Shown here: positions 16,782 to 25,552 of the stretch, one piece after another
Numbering within the stretch: position 1 is the first letter of the stretch
Layout: every line of letters begins with the position of its first letter
DNA from: a virus
Strand: one strand, 5' to 3'
Virus record (IMG/VR): IMGVR_UViG_3300024255_001563
Coordinates: 1 to 64,000 of that record
Length of the DNA stretch: 64,000 nucleotides
Position numbers and translations under genes: made by a program
Notes under the pieces: model-generated
The model's input: only the letters and a program-made list of their open reading frames with translations
Told to the model about the DNA's origin: nothing
Database searches by the model: none

Positions 16782-17636
16782 TTATAATAGCATATTTGTC
16801 AATCTATTTAATGGCAATCCGGCAGATATTTCTTCAACGGTAAACTCTGTCCATGCGTAGTCATTCAGCCATTGTGTTCTATCCGGCATTAGAGGCTGTT
16901 CAATATCATGTAAGAAATTAATGTCATTGCCTGCAGGGTAAGCAAGACTGTGGGTACTAACAAAAGCAGGCACACCCTCGATGATACTATGTATTCCCGG
17001 GTTACTCGAATAACTGATAGTAGCCCATATATTATTAAAACCCATGTCAAAATCATCGTAAGTGCCGTTAACATGTCGAGGCTCCTGTCTGTATACGTGT
17101 TTAAGACCACGTTCTATATGTTCTAATCTACAACGTGGATGTGGTCTAAATATTATAGGGCGGTCTGTGTGTTTGCGTATTTCGTCATAGGTGTTTAAGA
17201 ACCAATTGCTTATACTTGACATGCCTTGCCATTGTAAACTTTTGTTGTGCTGACCGCATATGAGAATATGTTTTCCGTCTGTGCGCCATTTCTTTGTTGA
17301 TAATCCTAATGAAAGTGCTCTATCATTAGTGCTATTGCCATCACCAAAATAAGCATCTCTATTAATTCCATTTAACCCTACCTTCCACGTTGTACCTCGT
17401 TTTATTCCGCCGACTTCTAGTACAATAACTTTACGACCTGTTTTTGTATAATAGTCCCAGATAGGCTTGTTGCCAGTCATGCGCCCGTTAAATAACACAC
17501 TCCATATTACAGCAACATCGGCATGCATATCACTTTCAGTTACAATATGTCCTGCGTTACGAAGACTTTTTTCAAAAGCTTCAAAAACAGGCTTGCTATT
17601 CATTGCACCATATTCTTTGAATAAACTAAATCTCAT
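16782..17636 (-). CDS. Capsule_synth/KpsS-like glycosyltransferase-like protein (paralog A)
   Basis: The 284-residue protein shares three blocks with the genes at 20801, 21714 and 22714: TDRPIIFRPHPR (about 165), ISYSSNPGIHSIIEGVPAF (about 208) and PDRTQWLNDYAW near the C-terminus. The RPHP and Ser/Gly-x-Pro blocks resemble the Capsule_synth (KpsC/KpsS) fold, whose members transfer beta-Kdo from CMP-Kdo. Genes for CMP-Kdo synthesis lie at 8.9-10.4 kb. This copy is separate from the other three and divergent from a glycosyltransferase at 17674. The start has a GGAG site. The assignment rests on motifs, not a search. Confidence 0.55.
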   Translation of the reverse strand: MRFSLFKEYGAMNSKPVFEAFEKSLRNAGHIVTESDMHADVAVIWSVLFNGRMTGNKPIWDYYTKTGRKVIVLEVGGIKRGTTWKVGLNGINRDAYFGDGNSTNDRALSLGLSTKKWRTDGKHILICGQHNKSLQWQGMSSISNWFLNTYDEIRKHTDRPIIFRPHPRCRLEHIERGLKHVYRQEPRHVNGTYDDFDMGFNNIWATISYSSNPGIHSIIEGVPAFVSTHSLAYPAGNDINFLHDIEQPLMPDRTQWLNDYAWTEFTVEEISAGLPLNRLTNMLL

Positions 17637-17639
17637 TGT

Positions 17640-17645
17640 TAAATA
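17640..17645 (+). promoter_or_regulatory. T4-type late promoter for the 17674 glycosyltransferase
   Basis: A TAAATA on the plus strand predicts +1 near 17651. The leader would be about 23 bases and hold the AAAGGA ribosome-binding site before the ATG at 17674. Confidence 0.5.
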
Positions 17646-17654
17646 CTCCAGTAG

Positions 17655-17660
17655 TATTTA
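17655..17660 (-). promoter_or_regulatory. T4-type late promoter for paralog A
   Basis: The minus strand reads GTAAATA here. The predicted +1 near 17649 gives a 13-base leader containing GGAG before the ATG at 17636. It overlaps the divergent plus-strand element, so one 40-base gap serves both genes. Confidence 0.5.
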
Positions 17661-17673
17661 CAAAGGATTCAAC

Positions 17674-18516
17674 ATGACTAACATAACTGTGGTTACAACT
17701 TTTCACAAGCCGGGACTTAACTTATACGGCCAACGTTTTTTAAATTCGTTTGCTGAAAAAGTAGATTCTAAAATTAAATTACTTGTATACGCAGAAGATT
17801 GTTCGCCTGTAAATCCTAATTCAGAACAGATAACAATACTCGATGCTAAAGAAGTTTTACCAAAACTAAATGCATTTAAAGAAAAATATAAAAATGTTCC
17901 ACATGCAAATGGAAATATTGCAAAGCATCCTGCACGTAATGGACGTAAAGACTGGAATAAAGAATTTAAATGGGACGCTGTAAGATTTGCTAATAAAACC
18001 TATGCTGTGTATGATGCATGCGAACGCAGCGAAGATTGGTGTGTGTGGATGGATGCAGATACGTTTGTACACAGCGAATGGTCATATGAACAATTTAAAC
18101 ATCTGCTTCCAGAAGATAAATGGATAACATATGTAGGTAGAGGCAAAGGATCACAAACATGGCCAGAGTGTGGCTTTTATGGAATGAACCTAAATCATCC
18201 GGTGTGTCATCAGTTTCTTAAAGAGTTTGAACGTATGTACGAAGATGCAGAAAACGGCATTTTTAAATTAGTTGAATGGCACGATAGTTTTGTATTTGGA
18301 CATCTATTAAAAAATTTAAAACCAGTTAGTAATAATGTACTCGACTATAGTGCAGAAATGTATCTTAAAGAAGCAAAATCAGGTGGCGGTGGACATCCTT
18401 TAATTAATACAATTTTAGGTAAATGGATCGATCATATGAAGGGTGATCGTAAAAATACAGGCAAGTCTAAAGCATCCGATATTATGGTTAACAGAAAAGA
18501 GAGTTACTGGAAGTAA
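17674..18516 (+). CDS. GT-A-fold glycosyltransferase-like protein
   Basis: The start MTNITVVTTFHKPGLNLYG at 17674 is chosen for its AAAGGA site; the frame is open further upstream but antisense to paralog A. The 280-residue product has WCVWMDADTFVHSEW (a DxD motif for the metal and nucleotide-sugar) near residue 125 and GGHPLIN near the C-terminus. It looks like a nucleotide-sugar-dependent glycosyltransferase. It is the only plus-strand gene in the sugar cluster. Confidence 0.7.
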   Translation: MTNITVVTTFHKPGLNLYGQRFLNSFAEKVDSKIKLLVYAEDCSPVNPNSEQITILDAKEVLPKLNAFKEKYKNVPHANGNIAKHPARNGRKDWNKEFKWDAVRFANKTYAVYDACERSEDWCVWMDADTFVHSEWSYEQFKHLLPEDKWITYVGRGKGSQTWPECGFYGMNLNHPVCHQFLKEFERMYEDAENGIFKLVEWHDSFVFGHLLKNLKPVSNNVLDYSAEMYLKEAKSGGGGHPLINTILGKWIDHMKGDRKNTGKSKASDIMVNRKESYWK

Positions 18517-18544
18517 TTACTATTAGGAAATCTTACTGTATTCA

Positions 18545-19372
18545 TTATGCATCCTTTTTGTATATTTTTTGATTGTCAGTACACCATACAGGTATATTTA
18601 CTCTTTCTGAAATTTGCTTAGCCTGCTTTGGATCGCTTTCTATATACATTAGCATATTGTTTGAGTTAATTATATTTGCCTTATACACCCCGTGCTTGAT
18701 GTTCGAATCTATTTTCATTATTAGTTTTTCGTATTGTATATTATGACGCTTTAACCAATCGGTTGTAACATCTCTATATTTTTCTAATCTACTTGTAATA
18801 ACAAATTTTACAGGCCGTTCTGGTAAAAATTTAGGCTCTGCTCTATGATAAAAGTCTAATAGCTTAGGTCCTTTATCATTTTCTTTTTTACTAGGATCTC
18901 TACACAGAACTCCATCCATGTCAGTACCAAATCTACCTAACTTATGATGCTTCCATAAGTTCCACTGGAAAACTCTAGGACGAGGACAAAAATCTGCACA
19001 TAAATCTATTTCTGATAAATTTGTTTTATCAGAATACCAAACTGCAAACTTTATTAATTCGTCTTCGATATTTGCTGCCTTAATCAAAGATATTGATTTT
19101 TTAAAACTAGAACCAGTATTAATACTATCGTCTACTAACAACACTCTATTTTTTGCTTTTAAATCTATTCGTTTGCCGCTTGTGCCTGAGGCTTGTCTAT
19201 TAATATATGTTTGTAAATCTGCATATGGCAATTGCAAGTGTAAGGCAATAAATGCCGCCGGTGCTATTCCTGATCGAGGAATACCAACAACTAAATCTAT
19301 ATCGTATTGTCTTATTTTATCTAAAACATTAACAATACTAACATTCATATCTTCAAAAGATCTAAAATTCAT
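18545..19372 (-). CDS. Phosphoribosyltransferase-HAD phosphatase fusion
   Basis: The 275-residue protein has an N-terminal type I phosphoribosyltransferase-like domain (IDLVVGIPRSGIAPA, then the PRPP loop VLLVDDSINTGSS near residue 77) and a C-terminal HAD-like domain with FGTDMDGVLCRDP (catalytic DxD, about residue 150) and a later Thr/Ser-type FVITSRL motif. It overlaps the methyltransferase gene by four bases. Fusion of the two activities suggests nucleotide or sugar-phosphate processing. The actual substrates cannot be read. Confidence 0.72.
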   Translation of the reverse strand: MNFRSFEDMNVSIVNVLDKIRQYDIDLVVGIPRSGIAPAAFIALHLQLPYADLQTYINRQASGTSGKRIDLKAKNRVLLVDDSINTGSSFKKSISLIKAANIEDELIKFAVWYSDKTNLSEIDLCADFCPRPRVFQWNLWKHHKLGRFGTDMDGVLCRDPSKKENDKGPKLLDFYHRAEPKFLPERPVKFVITSRLEKYRDVTTDWLKRHNIQYEKLIMKIDSNIKHGVYKANIINSNNMLMYIESDPKQAKQISERVNIPVWCTDNQKIYKKDA

Positions 19373-19950
19373 TTAGTACCAATAATTCCCATGTTAATCC
19401 AACCATGTCTGTTACGCAATCTATTTTGATCCATGGTCATTTGCTTAACATTTTTTAAACCTGCATTCCTAAAACACTGTTGTAAAAATTTAGGTGTAAG
19501 TAATGCCCTGTGAAGCTGGTAATCAAAATCATCTTCTGGATTTATACAATAATTATATAATTTTCCTACTAACCATAAGTAAGGATCTTGGTTGGTTAAT
19601 TCTTTTCGCCAATTAACTTTTAATTTTTTTGTAGTTTGGCCAGTGTTTTCGTAATGTATTATTTCTTTCATTACATCTAATCCATTTACAGTCCAAACCT
19701 CAAGAGTACCGCCTGGGTTGATTACTCTAGCCCATTCAGATATAGTTGACTGCACTTGATACCAATGAACATGTTCTATACAGTGAGAAGAATATACACA
19801 ATCAAATTCACCGTCTTTAAATCTCGACAAGTCTCTTGCATCACCTTGATGATCTGATTTGCCACCATCTGATTTTAATTTATCTCCTAAATTAAAAGTT
19901 TCAAAACCTTCAACCTTCATTTTACCAGGACCTATTTCTAATCCTCTCAT
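19369..19950 (-). CDS. Class I SAM-dependent methyltransferase
   Basis: The 193-residue protein has the Rossmann SAM-binding motifs: LEIGPGKMKVEGF (motif I), then FDCVYSSHCIEHV (motif II-like, a family trait of Methyltransf_11) and INPGGTLEVW. It overlaps the genes on both sides in ATGA-type junctions and has an AAGGAAA ribosome-binding site. Given its neighbours it probably methylates a glycan or sugar nucleotide; a metK gene is in the same genome. The substrate is unknown. Confidence 0.8.
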   Translation of the reverse strand: MRGLEIGPGKMKVEGFETFNLGDKLKSDGGKSDHQGDARDLSRFKDGEFDCVYSSHCIEHVHWYQVQSTISEWARVINPGGTLEVWTVNGLDVMKEIIHYENTGQTTKKLKVNWRKELTNQDPYLWLVGKLYNYCINPEDDFDYQLHRALLTPKFLQQCFRNAGLKNVKQMTMDQNRLRNRHGWINMGIIGTK

Positions 19951-20804
19951 TTGTTTTCCTTTTTTAATTTATATTCATTACTAAAAAATTCGGGATACTG
20001 ATAGAATAATGTTTCTAGTTCAGGATCTAACCGTATATGCTTTCCCATTAAATTAGCTTTTTGTTTTGCTTTTCTATATACGCTATTCCAATCTTGTATA
20101 GTAGTAACGCTTTGTGCAATTTGTGCGTAACTTTTACTTATTTTTTTCTCCCAGTTTCTAGTATCTTTAATACTTTTTAATTTTGCTTCTCTAGCTTCGT
20201 TAGATCCAAAATAACTAAAATGCCAACCGTTTTCGATTGGATGTAATCTAAAATATACTTTATGTTTTATATATTTAAATTTACCATGGCTCATAGGCCT
20301 TTCTTCAGGTAATCGATCTAATGTTGTAAATCTAGAGCCTCCCCAACCTCCATATCGTGCCATCCAGTCTACAAATACTATCCTATATTCTTGCCAACAA
20401 ACAACATAGTTATGTTGGTCCACTGCGGCTAGTATGTCTGTTAATCGTCTTTTATCCCAAAATTCGTCAAGATCATTATAAGCAAAATAAGCATTTTTAT
20501 CTATAGTCCTTGCTTCGTAGACAAGGCTATCTCTCATTTTGTTTTGTACTAATTTTTGTTTCCAACTTGCTTCATTAAGCCATTCATTAGGATGATCGAT
20601 AATACGATGATGAATTTTTTCTTGAATTTCTTGTGATAGATGAGGCCAAACATTTTCCATAAAGTTAGGAGTATTTCTTGTGCCTCTCCACGTATGTGTA
20701 CTTTCTAATATCACAAAATGATCAACAACATCTGCATAATAATTTAATCTTATTTTACATAAGTCGGCTTCATTAAAGTAGCAAAAAGAATCTATTAATT
20801 TCAT
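19947..20804 (-). CDS. Glycosyltransferase family 17-like protein
   Basis: The start at 20804 (AAGGAAA site, ATGA overlap with the upstream gene) gives 285 residues. The N-terminus MKLIDSFCYFNEADLCKIRL and the blocks HFVILESTHTWRG, YFAYNDLDEFW and GWHFSYFGSNEA match the GT17 family (beta-1,4-N-acetylglucosaminyltransferase type). The DLDEFW block is the probable metal/nucleotide site. It likely acts on a host or phage glycan, given the surrounding transferase genes. Confidence 0.8.
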   Translation of the reverse strand: MKLIDSFCYFNEADLCKIRLNYYADVVDHFVILESTHTWRGTRNTPNFMENVWPHLSQEIQEKIHHRIIDHPNEWLNEASWKQKLVQNKMRDSLVYEARTIDKNAYFAYNDLDEFWDKRRLTDILAAVDQHNYVVCWQEYRIVFVDWMARYGGWGGSRFTTLDRLPEERPMSHGKFKYIKHKVYFRLHPIENGWHFSYFGSNEAREAKLKSIKDTRNWEKKISKSYAQIAQSVTTIQDWNSVYRKAKQKANLMGKHIRLDPELETLFYQYPEFFSNEYKLKKENK

Positions 20805-21721
20805 ATGTATTTCCTTATATGCGCCCAAGCTTCCCCAGATCTCAGTTCTTTAAAATTCCAATGACTCATTGAAATTTTTTCAATCCATTGTTGTCTATCA
20901 GGCATTAAAGGATTTTCTATTTTTTTTAATTTTGTATTTGCAATTTCAAAAGCTTGACTATTTTCGGCATTTGTATCTAATACAAATACAGGAATGCCTT
21001 CTATAGCAGCAGCTACTCCAGGACTACTATTATATGTTATAACACACCAAGCATCTTTTAAATCATCTGTAATGTTTGGAGTAAAACTTGTTTTAACATT
21101 AGGATAATTTAATTTTAAATATTGTACTGCACGTTTATCGCCCGGATGTGCTCTAACTACAATAGGTCTATCTGTCACTGCTTGAATTCTTGCAATTACA
21201 TTTTTGCACCAGCTCATTACATCTAAGCCTTGCATACTCCAGCCACCGTTTCTTTGTAAGCATATTACTATATGATTACCTTTTGTACGCCAGTCTTTTA
21301 GTGAAAGCTTTAGGGTTTGGCTGATACTTTTCCATCTATTAGGATCAGGATCATCCCAAAAATAATTACCAGTAGTAGGAAAGACACCGTTACTACTATA
21401 TCTAAGATAATGATTACTATTACCAGGATCTGCATATAAAAATAAATTACTATCAATAATAATAGCATGTCTTCTATTTGCAATTTGTTTATCAATCACT
21501 TCTCTACGTAATTTTAAATGCGGACTATTAGGACTAGAACTATGTACAAATCCTTGTATTACTCCAGCATGACTCTTTGACCAACGGCGTTGCTCTGATG
21601 CAACACCTAAATCTCCATACTTAGTTACTCCTTCTGCAAAAAATTTTAAAACATCAATTTTTTCTTTATTTTTTGCGTTAGGAATTCCTTTAAGATATGT
21701 AATTACTGTTTTCTTAGTCAT
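20801..21721 (-). CDS. Capsule_synth/KpsS-like glycosyltransferase-like protein (paralog B)
   Basis: The 306-residue protein shares TDRPIVVRAHPGD, WCVITYNSSPGVAAAIEGIPV and PLMPDRQQWIEKISMSHW with paralog A, plus a RSGEAWAHI C-terminus shared with paralog C. The RxHP and Ser-Gly-x-Pro blocks suit a GT-B-like sugar transferase of the Capsule_synth type. It is in an overlapping run with paralogs C and D. Donor and acceptor are inferred only from the kdsA/kdsB genes elsewhere in the window. Confidence 0.55.
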   Translation of the reverse strand: MTKKTVITYLKGIPNAKNKEKIDVLKFFAEGVTKYGDLGVASEQRRWSKSHAGVIQGFVHSSSPNSPHLKLRREVIDKQIANRRHAIIIDSNLFLYADPGNSNHYLRYSSNGVFPTTGNYFWDDPDPNRWKSISQTLKLSLKDWRTKGNHIVICLQRNGGWSMQGLDVMSWCKNVIARIQAVTDRPIVVRAHPGDKRAVQYLKLNYPNVKTSFTPNITDDLKDAWCVITYNSSPGVAAAIEGIPVFVLDTNAENSQAFEIANTKLKKIENPLMPDRQQWIEKISMSHWNFKELRSGEAWAHIRKYI

Positions 21722-22724
21722 TGTCGTCCTGTGATGATTCTAATATTTCATTTACTGATTCTTTTAAATGTGCCCAACATTCTCCTGATTCCATTTCTTC
21801 AGGTGTCCATTGACAGTATGCAAGATTATTTAACCATTGTTGAACTTGAGGTTCTGTTGCTAATTGCATGTTTTCTACATTTGCTAATTTTCTTTCTCCG
21901 ATATTCCAAGCAAAGTTACCTTCGTCACATGCAATTACCGGAATACCCTGAAGAGCAGCATCAATACTTAATCCACTTGTATATGCTACAACACAATATG
22001 CATTTTGTAATTGATTTTCCCAAGGATGTGCTTTTCCGTTTGTAAACGATATATTTTTATAATTATTAAACATAAAATGTCTAAAAAGCTCATCATGATC
22101 TGCCCATCCTTTTTCGCTTACTGCCGGATGTGTTCTTATTTCAATAGGCCTATCAGTATTTGCTCTTAACGTGCTAACTGTATCTTTTACCCATTGATTA
22201 ATATCGTTATTTCTTAAACTTGCATCACCACCAAGTTGCATAGCAATTACTATAGGACCTTCGGATTTATTATTCCATCCTTTGTAATGAATGCCTAGTT
22301 TGTCTAACCGATCACCTTTATGATCAACGTCTGGACCCCAGATAGCATCTCTATTTAAAAAGCCATTAATTCCGACTCGTTGATGTGTATTTGGTTTGAG
22401 TACCCGTCTATTTAACAGAGGTGTTTCTATACAAATAAAACAATTTGATTTTTCAACAATAGAAGATCTACATACGTGATGTATATTAGATCGTTGAGGT
22501 TTCCAACTGCCAAACATAACTCCAACATCGCATTTTGAATATTTTTCACCATACTCGTACTCAACGCCTGTTCCTCTGCCATTAGCTTTATTAACAGCTC
22601 TGATATATCGTAATTCTCTTTTACTAGAAGGAATTAGATCAGATGCAATGCCGTTGTGCATATTTCTTAGTACTTCTCTTTCATGATTATGACCTGCTGT
22701 CATCATGAATGTTTTAACTTTCAT
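21714..22724 (-). CDS. Capsule_synth/KpsS-like glycosyltransferase-like protein (paralog C)
   Basis: This 336-residue protein, the longest of the four, shares TDRPIEIRTHPAV, YCVVAYTSGLSIDAALQGIPV and QWLNNLAYCQW with the others and has the same GECWAHL ending as B. A GGAG site precedes the ATG, and it overlaps both neighbours by 8-11 bases. Similarity to A, B and D is confined to short blocks, so the copies are old duplicates. Confidence 0.55.
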   Translation of the reverse strand: MKVKTFMMTAGHNHEREVLRNMHNGIASDLIPSSKRELRYIRAVNKANGRGTGVEYEYGEKYSKCDVGVMFGSWKPQRSNIHHVCRSSIVEKSNCFICIETPLLNRRVLKPNTHQRVGINGFLNRDAIWGPDVDHKGDRLDKLGIHYKGWNNKSEGPIVIAMQLGGDASLRNNDINQWVKDTVSTLRANTDRPIEIRTHPAVSEKGWADHDELFRHFMFNNYKNISFTNGKAHPWENQLQNAYCVVAYTSGLSIDAALQGIPVIACDEGNFAWNIGERKLANVENMQLATEPQVQQWLNNLAYCQWTPEEMESGECWAHLKESVNEILESSQDDND

Positions 22725-23484
22725 TTAATAATCTCCATGCTGTTCCATCTTTAAATTCTTCAATATGAAATTGTCCGTATGCAAGATGACAAGCCCATTT
22801 ATATATTTTATCTTTATCCTGTAGTGTGGGAGTTTCAATTAGGCTTAAATCTTTGTCGCAGACAGGGTCTGCTGCTGTCGGTGCCATCGAAAATGCCGGT
22901 ACACCATATAGCACACTTTCAACTGCTGCAATACTTTGATAAGTTACAAGTGCATGACAATATCTTAAATCATCAAATATAGTGTTCTTTATACGTTCTG
23001 GTCTTGTTGCTTTATCTCTAACTTTGATAGGTCTATCGGTATATTTTCTTATTTCTTCTATAGTTTTAGTTACCCATTCATTTCGTGATATACCGTAAAA
23101 CTTACAAGGCTTGTCTGAAGGTGTTACTAATAAAATATGTCTACCTTGTTTTAGATTTTCTATAGGGTACTGTAATTTTTTCCATCTATCATCCGGTCTT
23201 TCTATTATTCGTTCATGTTGTATATTATTTTTTACAATTCTATGCCAGTTCTTCCATCCTAATGGATTAATTGCTGATTTATAGTTGCCAACATATCCGC
23301 TGTCCATATAATAAAATGTATGATTATTCTTTAAGCACCATTGTATAAGTTTACGTTTTCCCATACTACGTATCATTATAGGATTGTTTTTAAAGTCATA
23401 TGAATAATTTTCTATAGGTAAGTTTGCCCCTTGTGCAAACATATTGACGTATTCGTCTGTTTTATGTTTACTTAGGCATATCAA
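22714..23484 (-). CDS. Capsule_synth/KpsS-like protein (paralog D), degenerate motif
   Basis: The 256-residue product probably starts at TTG 23484, which overlaps the sulfotransferase stop. It shares TDRPIKVRDKATR, HALVTYQSIAAVESVLYGVPAF and the WACHLAYGQF block, but the RxHP motif of A-C is replaced by RDKATR. If that motif is needed, this copy may be inactive or changed in specificity. It closes the tandem B-C-D array. Confidence 0.5.
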   Translation of the reverse strand: MICLSKHKTDEYVNMFAQGANLPIENYSYDFKNNPIMIRSMGKRKLIQWCLKNNHTFYYMDSGYVGNYKSAINPLGWKNWHRIVKNNIQHERIIERPDDRWKKLQYPIENLKQGRHILLVTPSDKPCKFYGISRNEWVTKTIEEIRKYTDRPIKVRDKATRPERIKNTIFDDLRYCHALVTYQSIAAVESVLYGVPAFSMAPTAADPVCDKDLSLIETPTLQDKDKIYKWACHLAYGQFHIEEFKDGTAWRLLNES

Positions 23485-24113
23485 AACTTATATCCAAATG
23501 TTTCTAAATCTTCTTTAAATAATTCTGTAACTATATTACGTGTTTTATCATTATAATATTCTCTATAATGTTTATGCTTGCTTTTATTAAGATGAGGCAA
23601 ATCTATTTTACATTTAAAAATATCTTCTAAATGATGTAAGCTACTATTAATCTCTTCTAATTTAATTACTATATCTACTCTATGTTCTAGCCAATGGACC
23701 ATAGGAGTTTTTCTTTTATATAACCAGATACCTAAATCAAATGGATTTTTTATATCTGCACTATGTTCGACTATCCAATTTTCAAAGCCTTTATTATAAT
23801 ACTCTGCTATTAAGATATCGTCTTCTTGATTAGTACTTTTCTTAGTGCGTAAACCTTGTTTGCGCATCTCAATTCTTTCTAGTGCTCTCTGACCAATGAA
23901 ATGATATAAACTAATTATCCTTGCATAAGGATTTCTAACAAAACTAAAAGTTGTACCTAGATTATTCCACACAGATTCTGCATCTGTTATTGTACAGTGT
24001 TTCTGTTGTCTATCGTGATTTATATTATCATAAACCCATTGTTCAAAACTACTGCCGCCTGTTTTAGGAATATGTATAAATGTTGCCTTAGGATTTTTAA
24101 AATGTATTGCCAT
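23481..24113 (-). CDS. Sulfotransferase family protein
   Basis: The ATG at 24113 gives 210 residues. FIHIPKTGGSSFEQW near the N-terminus is the PAPS 5'-phosphosulfate-binding loop and FSFVRNPYARIISLYHF is the 3'-phosphate block of the Sulfotransfer_2 family. It would move sulfate from PAPS to a hydroxyl, most likely on a glycan given the neighbours. The APS-kinase-like gene at 7190 may supply PAPS. It begins two bases after the stop of the GT gene upstream. Confidence 0.82.
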   Translation of the reverse strand: MAIHFKNPKATFIHIPKTGGSSFEQWVYDNINHDRQQKHCTITDAESVWNNLGTTFSFVRNPYARIISLYHFIGQRALERIEMRKQGLRTKKSTNQEDDILIAEYYNKGFENWIVEHSADIKNPFDLGIWLYKRKTPMVHWLEHRVDIVIKLEEINSSLHHLEDIFKCKIDLPHLNKSKHKHYREYYNDKTRNIVTELFKEDLETFGYKF

Positions 24114-24115
24114 AA

Positions 24116-24787
24116 TTAATTCATCATAATAAATAATTCTTGTTTCCACAATTCGTTAAATTCACAATCTCTGTAGTTTTCAAACCACGGTCCGCCTTCG
24201 GTGTAGTGTATTAAGTTTGGTGTTTCAATGTCATCATACACACCTACTAGATAGTTCCATGTATGATCTAATTCGCCAATCTCTTCATCTTTGAGCCAAC
24301 TAAAGCGATGTAAGTATGCTCCATTAATCTCAGGATCATTTACTAAATCTTGTGTAAGTTTAGCATTACTAGGATGGCCGCAGTTAAACAGCATCACACT
24401 TGACCAATTTTTACGTGGATAGATTGTTTGCTTTTGACCATCCATCTTCATACCTTCTTTAGGTGTATAATCATGTTGCACACACATAACAGCGTACTTG
24501 TCATCTGCTTGGTCAAATAATTCTTTAATGTCTGTAGTAAGAATCATGTCACAATCCATAAACACTGCCCAACCTTTGAAGTTAGCAAGTTCTGGTATTA
24601 AAAAACGTGTAAATGTAAATTCTGTACTTGCAAGTTTGTCTATGGGACGTTTATACCATCCTGCATCACGTAGTTCCTGTTGTTTTAGAGGACGCACATC
24701 TGCTTCAGGCTGTTTAGTTAATATACTGTGTTTGCACACTTGATATGCAATATCTTCTCTTGTGTCATAACCTACAAATATTTTCAT
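24116..24787 (-). CDS. Glycosyltransferase, GT8-like (GT-A fold)
   Basis: The 223-residue protein begins MKIFVGYDTREDIAYQ, with the DxD motif in AVFMDCDMILTTD near residue 75, followed by a stretch with Asp/His residues (ELDHTWNYL). These match GT8-type retaining transferases that use UDP-sugars. Its ATG overlaps the stop of the upstream fusion gene as TAATG. The acceptor is unknown. Confidence 0.72.
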   Translation of the reverse strand: MKIFVGYDTREDIAYQVCKHSILTKQPEADVRPLKQQELRDAGWYKRPIDKLASTEFTFTRFLIPELANFKGWAVFMDCDMILTTDIKELFDQADDKYAVMCVQHDYTPKEGMKMDGQKQTIYPRKNWSSVMLFNCGHPSNAKLTQDLVNDPEINGAYLHRFSWLKDEEIGELDHTWNYLVGVYDDIETPNLIHYTEGGPWFENYRDCEFNELWKQELFIMMN

Positions 24788-25545
24788 TAATCTCTTCTTT
24801 CTATATCGTCTTCGGTGAGCTCATTACCTAACCACACTTCTATTACTTTTGCACTCTTAGTATCTAGATTCACAGCCTTATGCCAATAGCCTGTTGGAAT
24901 GTCTATACTGTCTCCAGGAGTTAATAATGTAGTAGTTTGATGACCAGACTTGTCTTCTAAGAACATATTAATTACGCCATCAACTACATGCCAATGTTCG
25001 CTGCGTTTAAAGTGTCTTTGATCACTTAATGCATGTCCTTCATAGAATTCAAGTTGTTTAACTTGCCAGCCTGAGCCGTTATCTAGTATAGTGTATTTGC
25101 CCCATGCACGTTCAGTAGTAGGCTGACTCCATTCTTTAAGTATCCAACTACTTGAATTCTTTTTATCTTCCCCACCTACACCAAATACAAATTCTACATT
25201 AGTATATTGCATTTCGGGTATATTAGACTTTGTTCTATCTCCGCCATTAGCAAAGATAATTTTTGTACTTGCCCCTGATGTGCTTTGTAATTGAAATATT
25301 GCATGATTAGCAGTATTGTCAGAATCGTTAAATCCAATAACTTGATCAACACACGCAAGTTCTTTAATGATTGCGCAGCGTTCTTCAAAGGGCATAAACG
25401 GTCTACCCTTCTTGCGTGTTAACCATTCGTCACTGTTTACTCCGACAACTAGTTTATCGCCTAACTTTTTTGCTGCTTTAAAATATGCAATGTGTCCGCT
25501 GTGTAGTGGATCGAAGCCACCTGTTACTAATACTGTGTTGCTCAT
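24787..25545 (-). CDS. Nucleotidyltransferase-cupin fusion (HldE-C-like plus sugar-isomerase-like)
   Basis: The 252-residue protein has an N-terminal nucleotidyltransferase domain (VTGGFDPLHSGHIAYF, HxGH; later LTRKKGRPFMP) like the cytidylyl/adenylyltransferases of heptose or glycerol activation. A C-terminal cupin follows (RAWGKYTILDNG, HFKRSEHWHVVDG, PTGYWHKAVN), matching the type II mannose-6-phosphate isomerase end. A sugar-nucleotide role is likely. The start at 25545 lies just after the UvsY stop. Confidence 0.7.
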   Translation of the reverse strand: MSNTVLVTGGFDPLHSGHIAYFKAAKKLGDKLVVGVNSDEWLTRKKGRPFMPFEERCAIIKELACVDQVIGFNDSDNTANHAIFQLQSTSGASTKIIFANGGDRTKSNIPEMQYTNVEFVFGVGGEDKKNSSSWILKEWSQPTTERAWGKYTILDNGSGWQVKQLEFYEGHALSDQRHFKRSEHWHVVDGVINMFLEDKSGHQTTTLLTPGDSIDIPTGYWHKAVNLDTKSAKVIEVWLGNELTEDDIERRD

Positions 25546-25552
25546 GCAGTAT

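Noticed and set aside
16774-16802. A TTGACA/TATCTT pair before the 398-aa gene
   Set aside because: The -10 element is poor (TATCTT) and lies five bases from the ATG, so there is little room for a usable leader.
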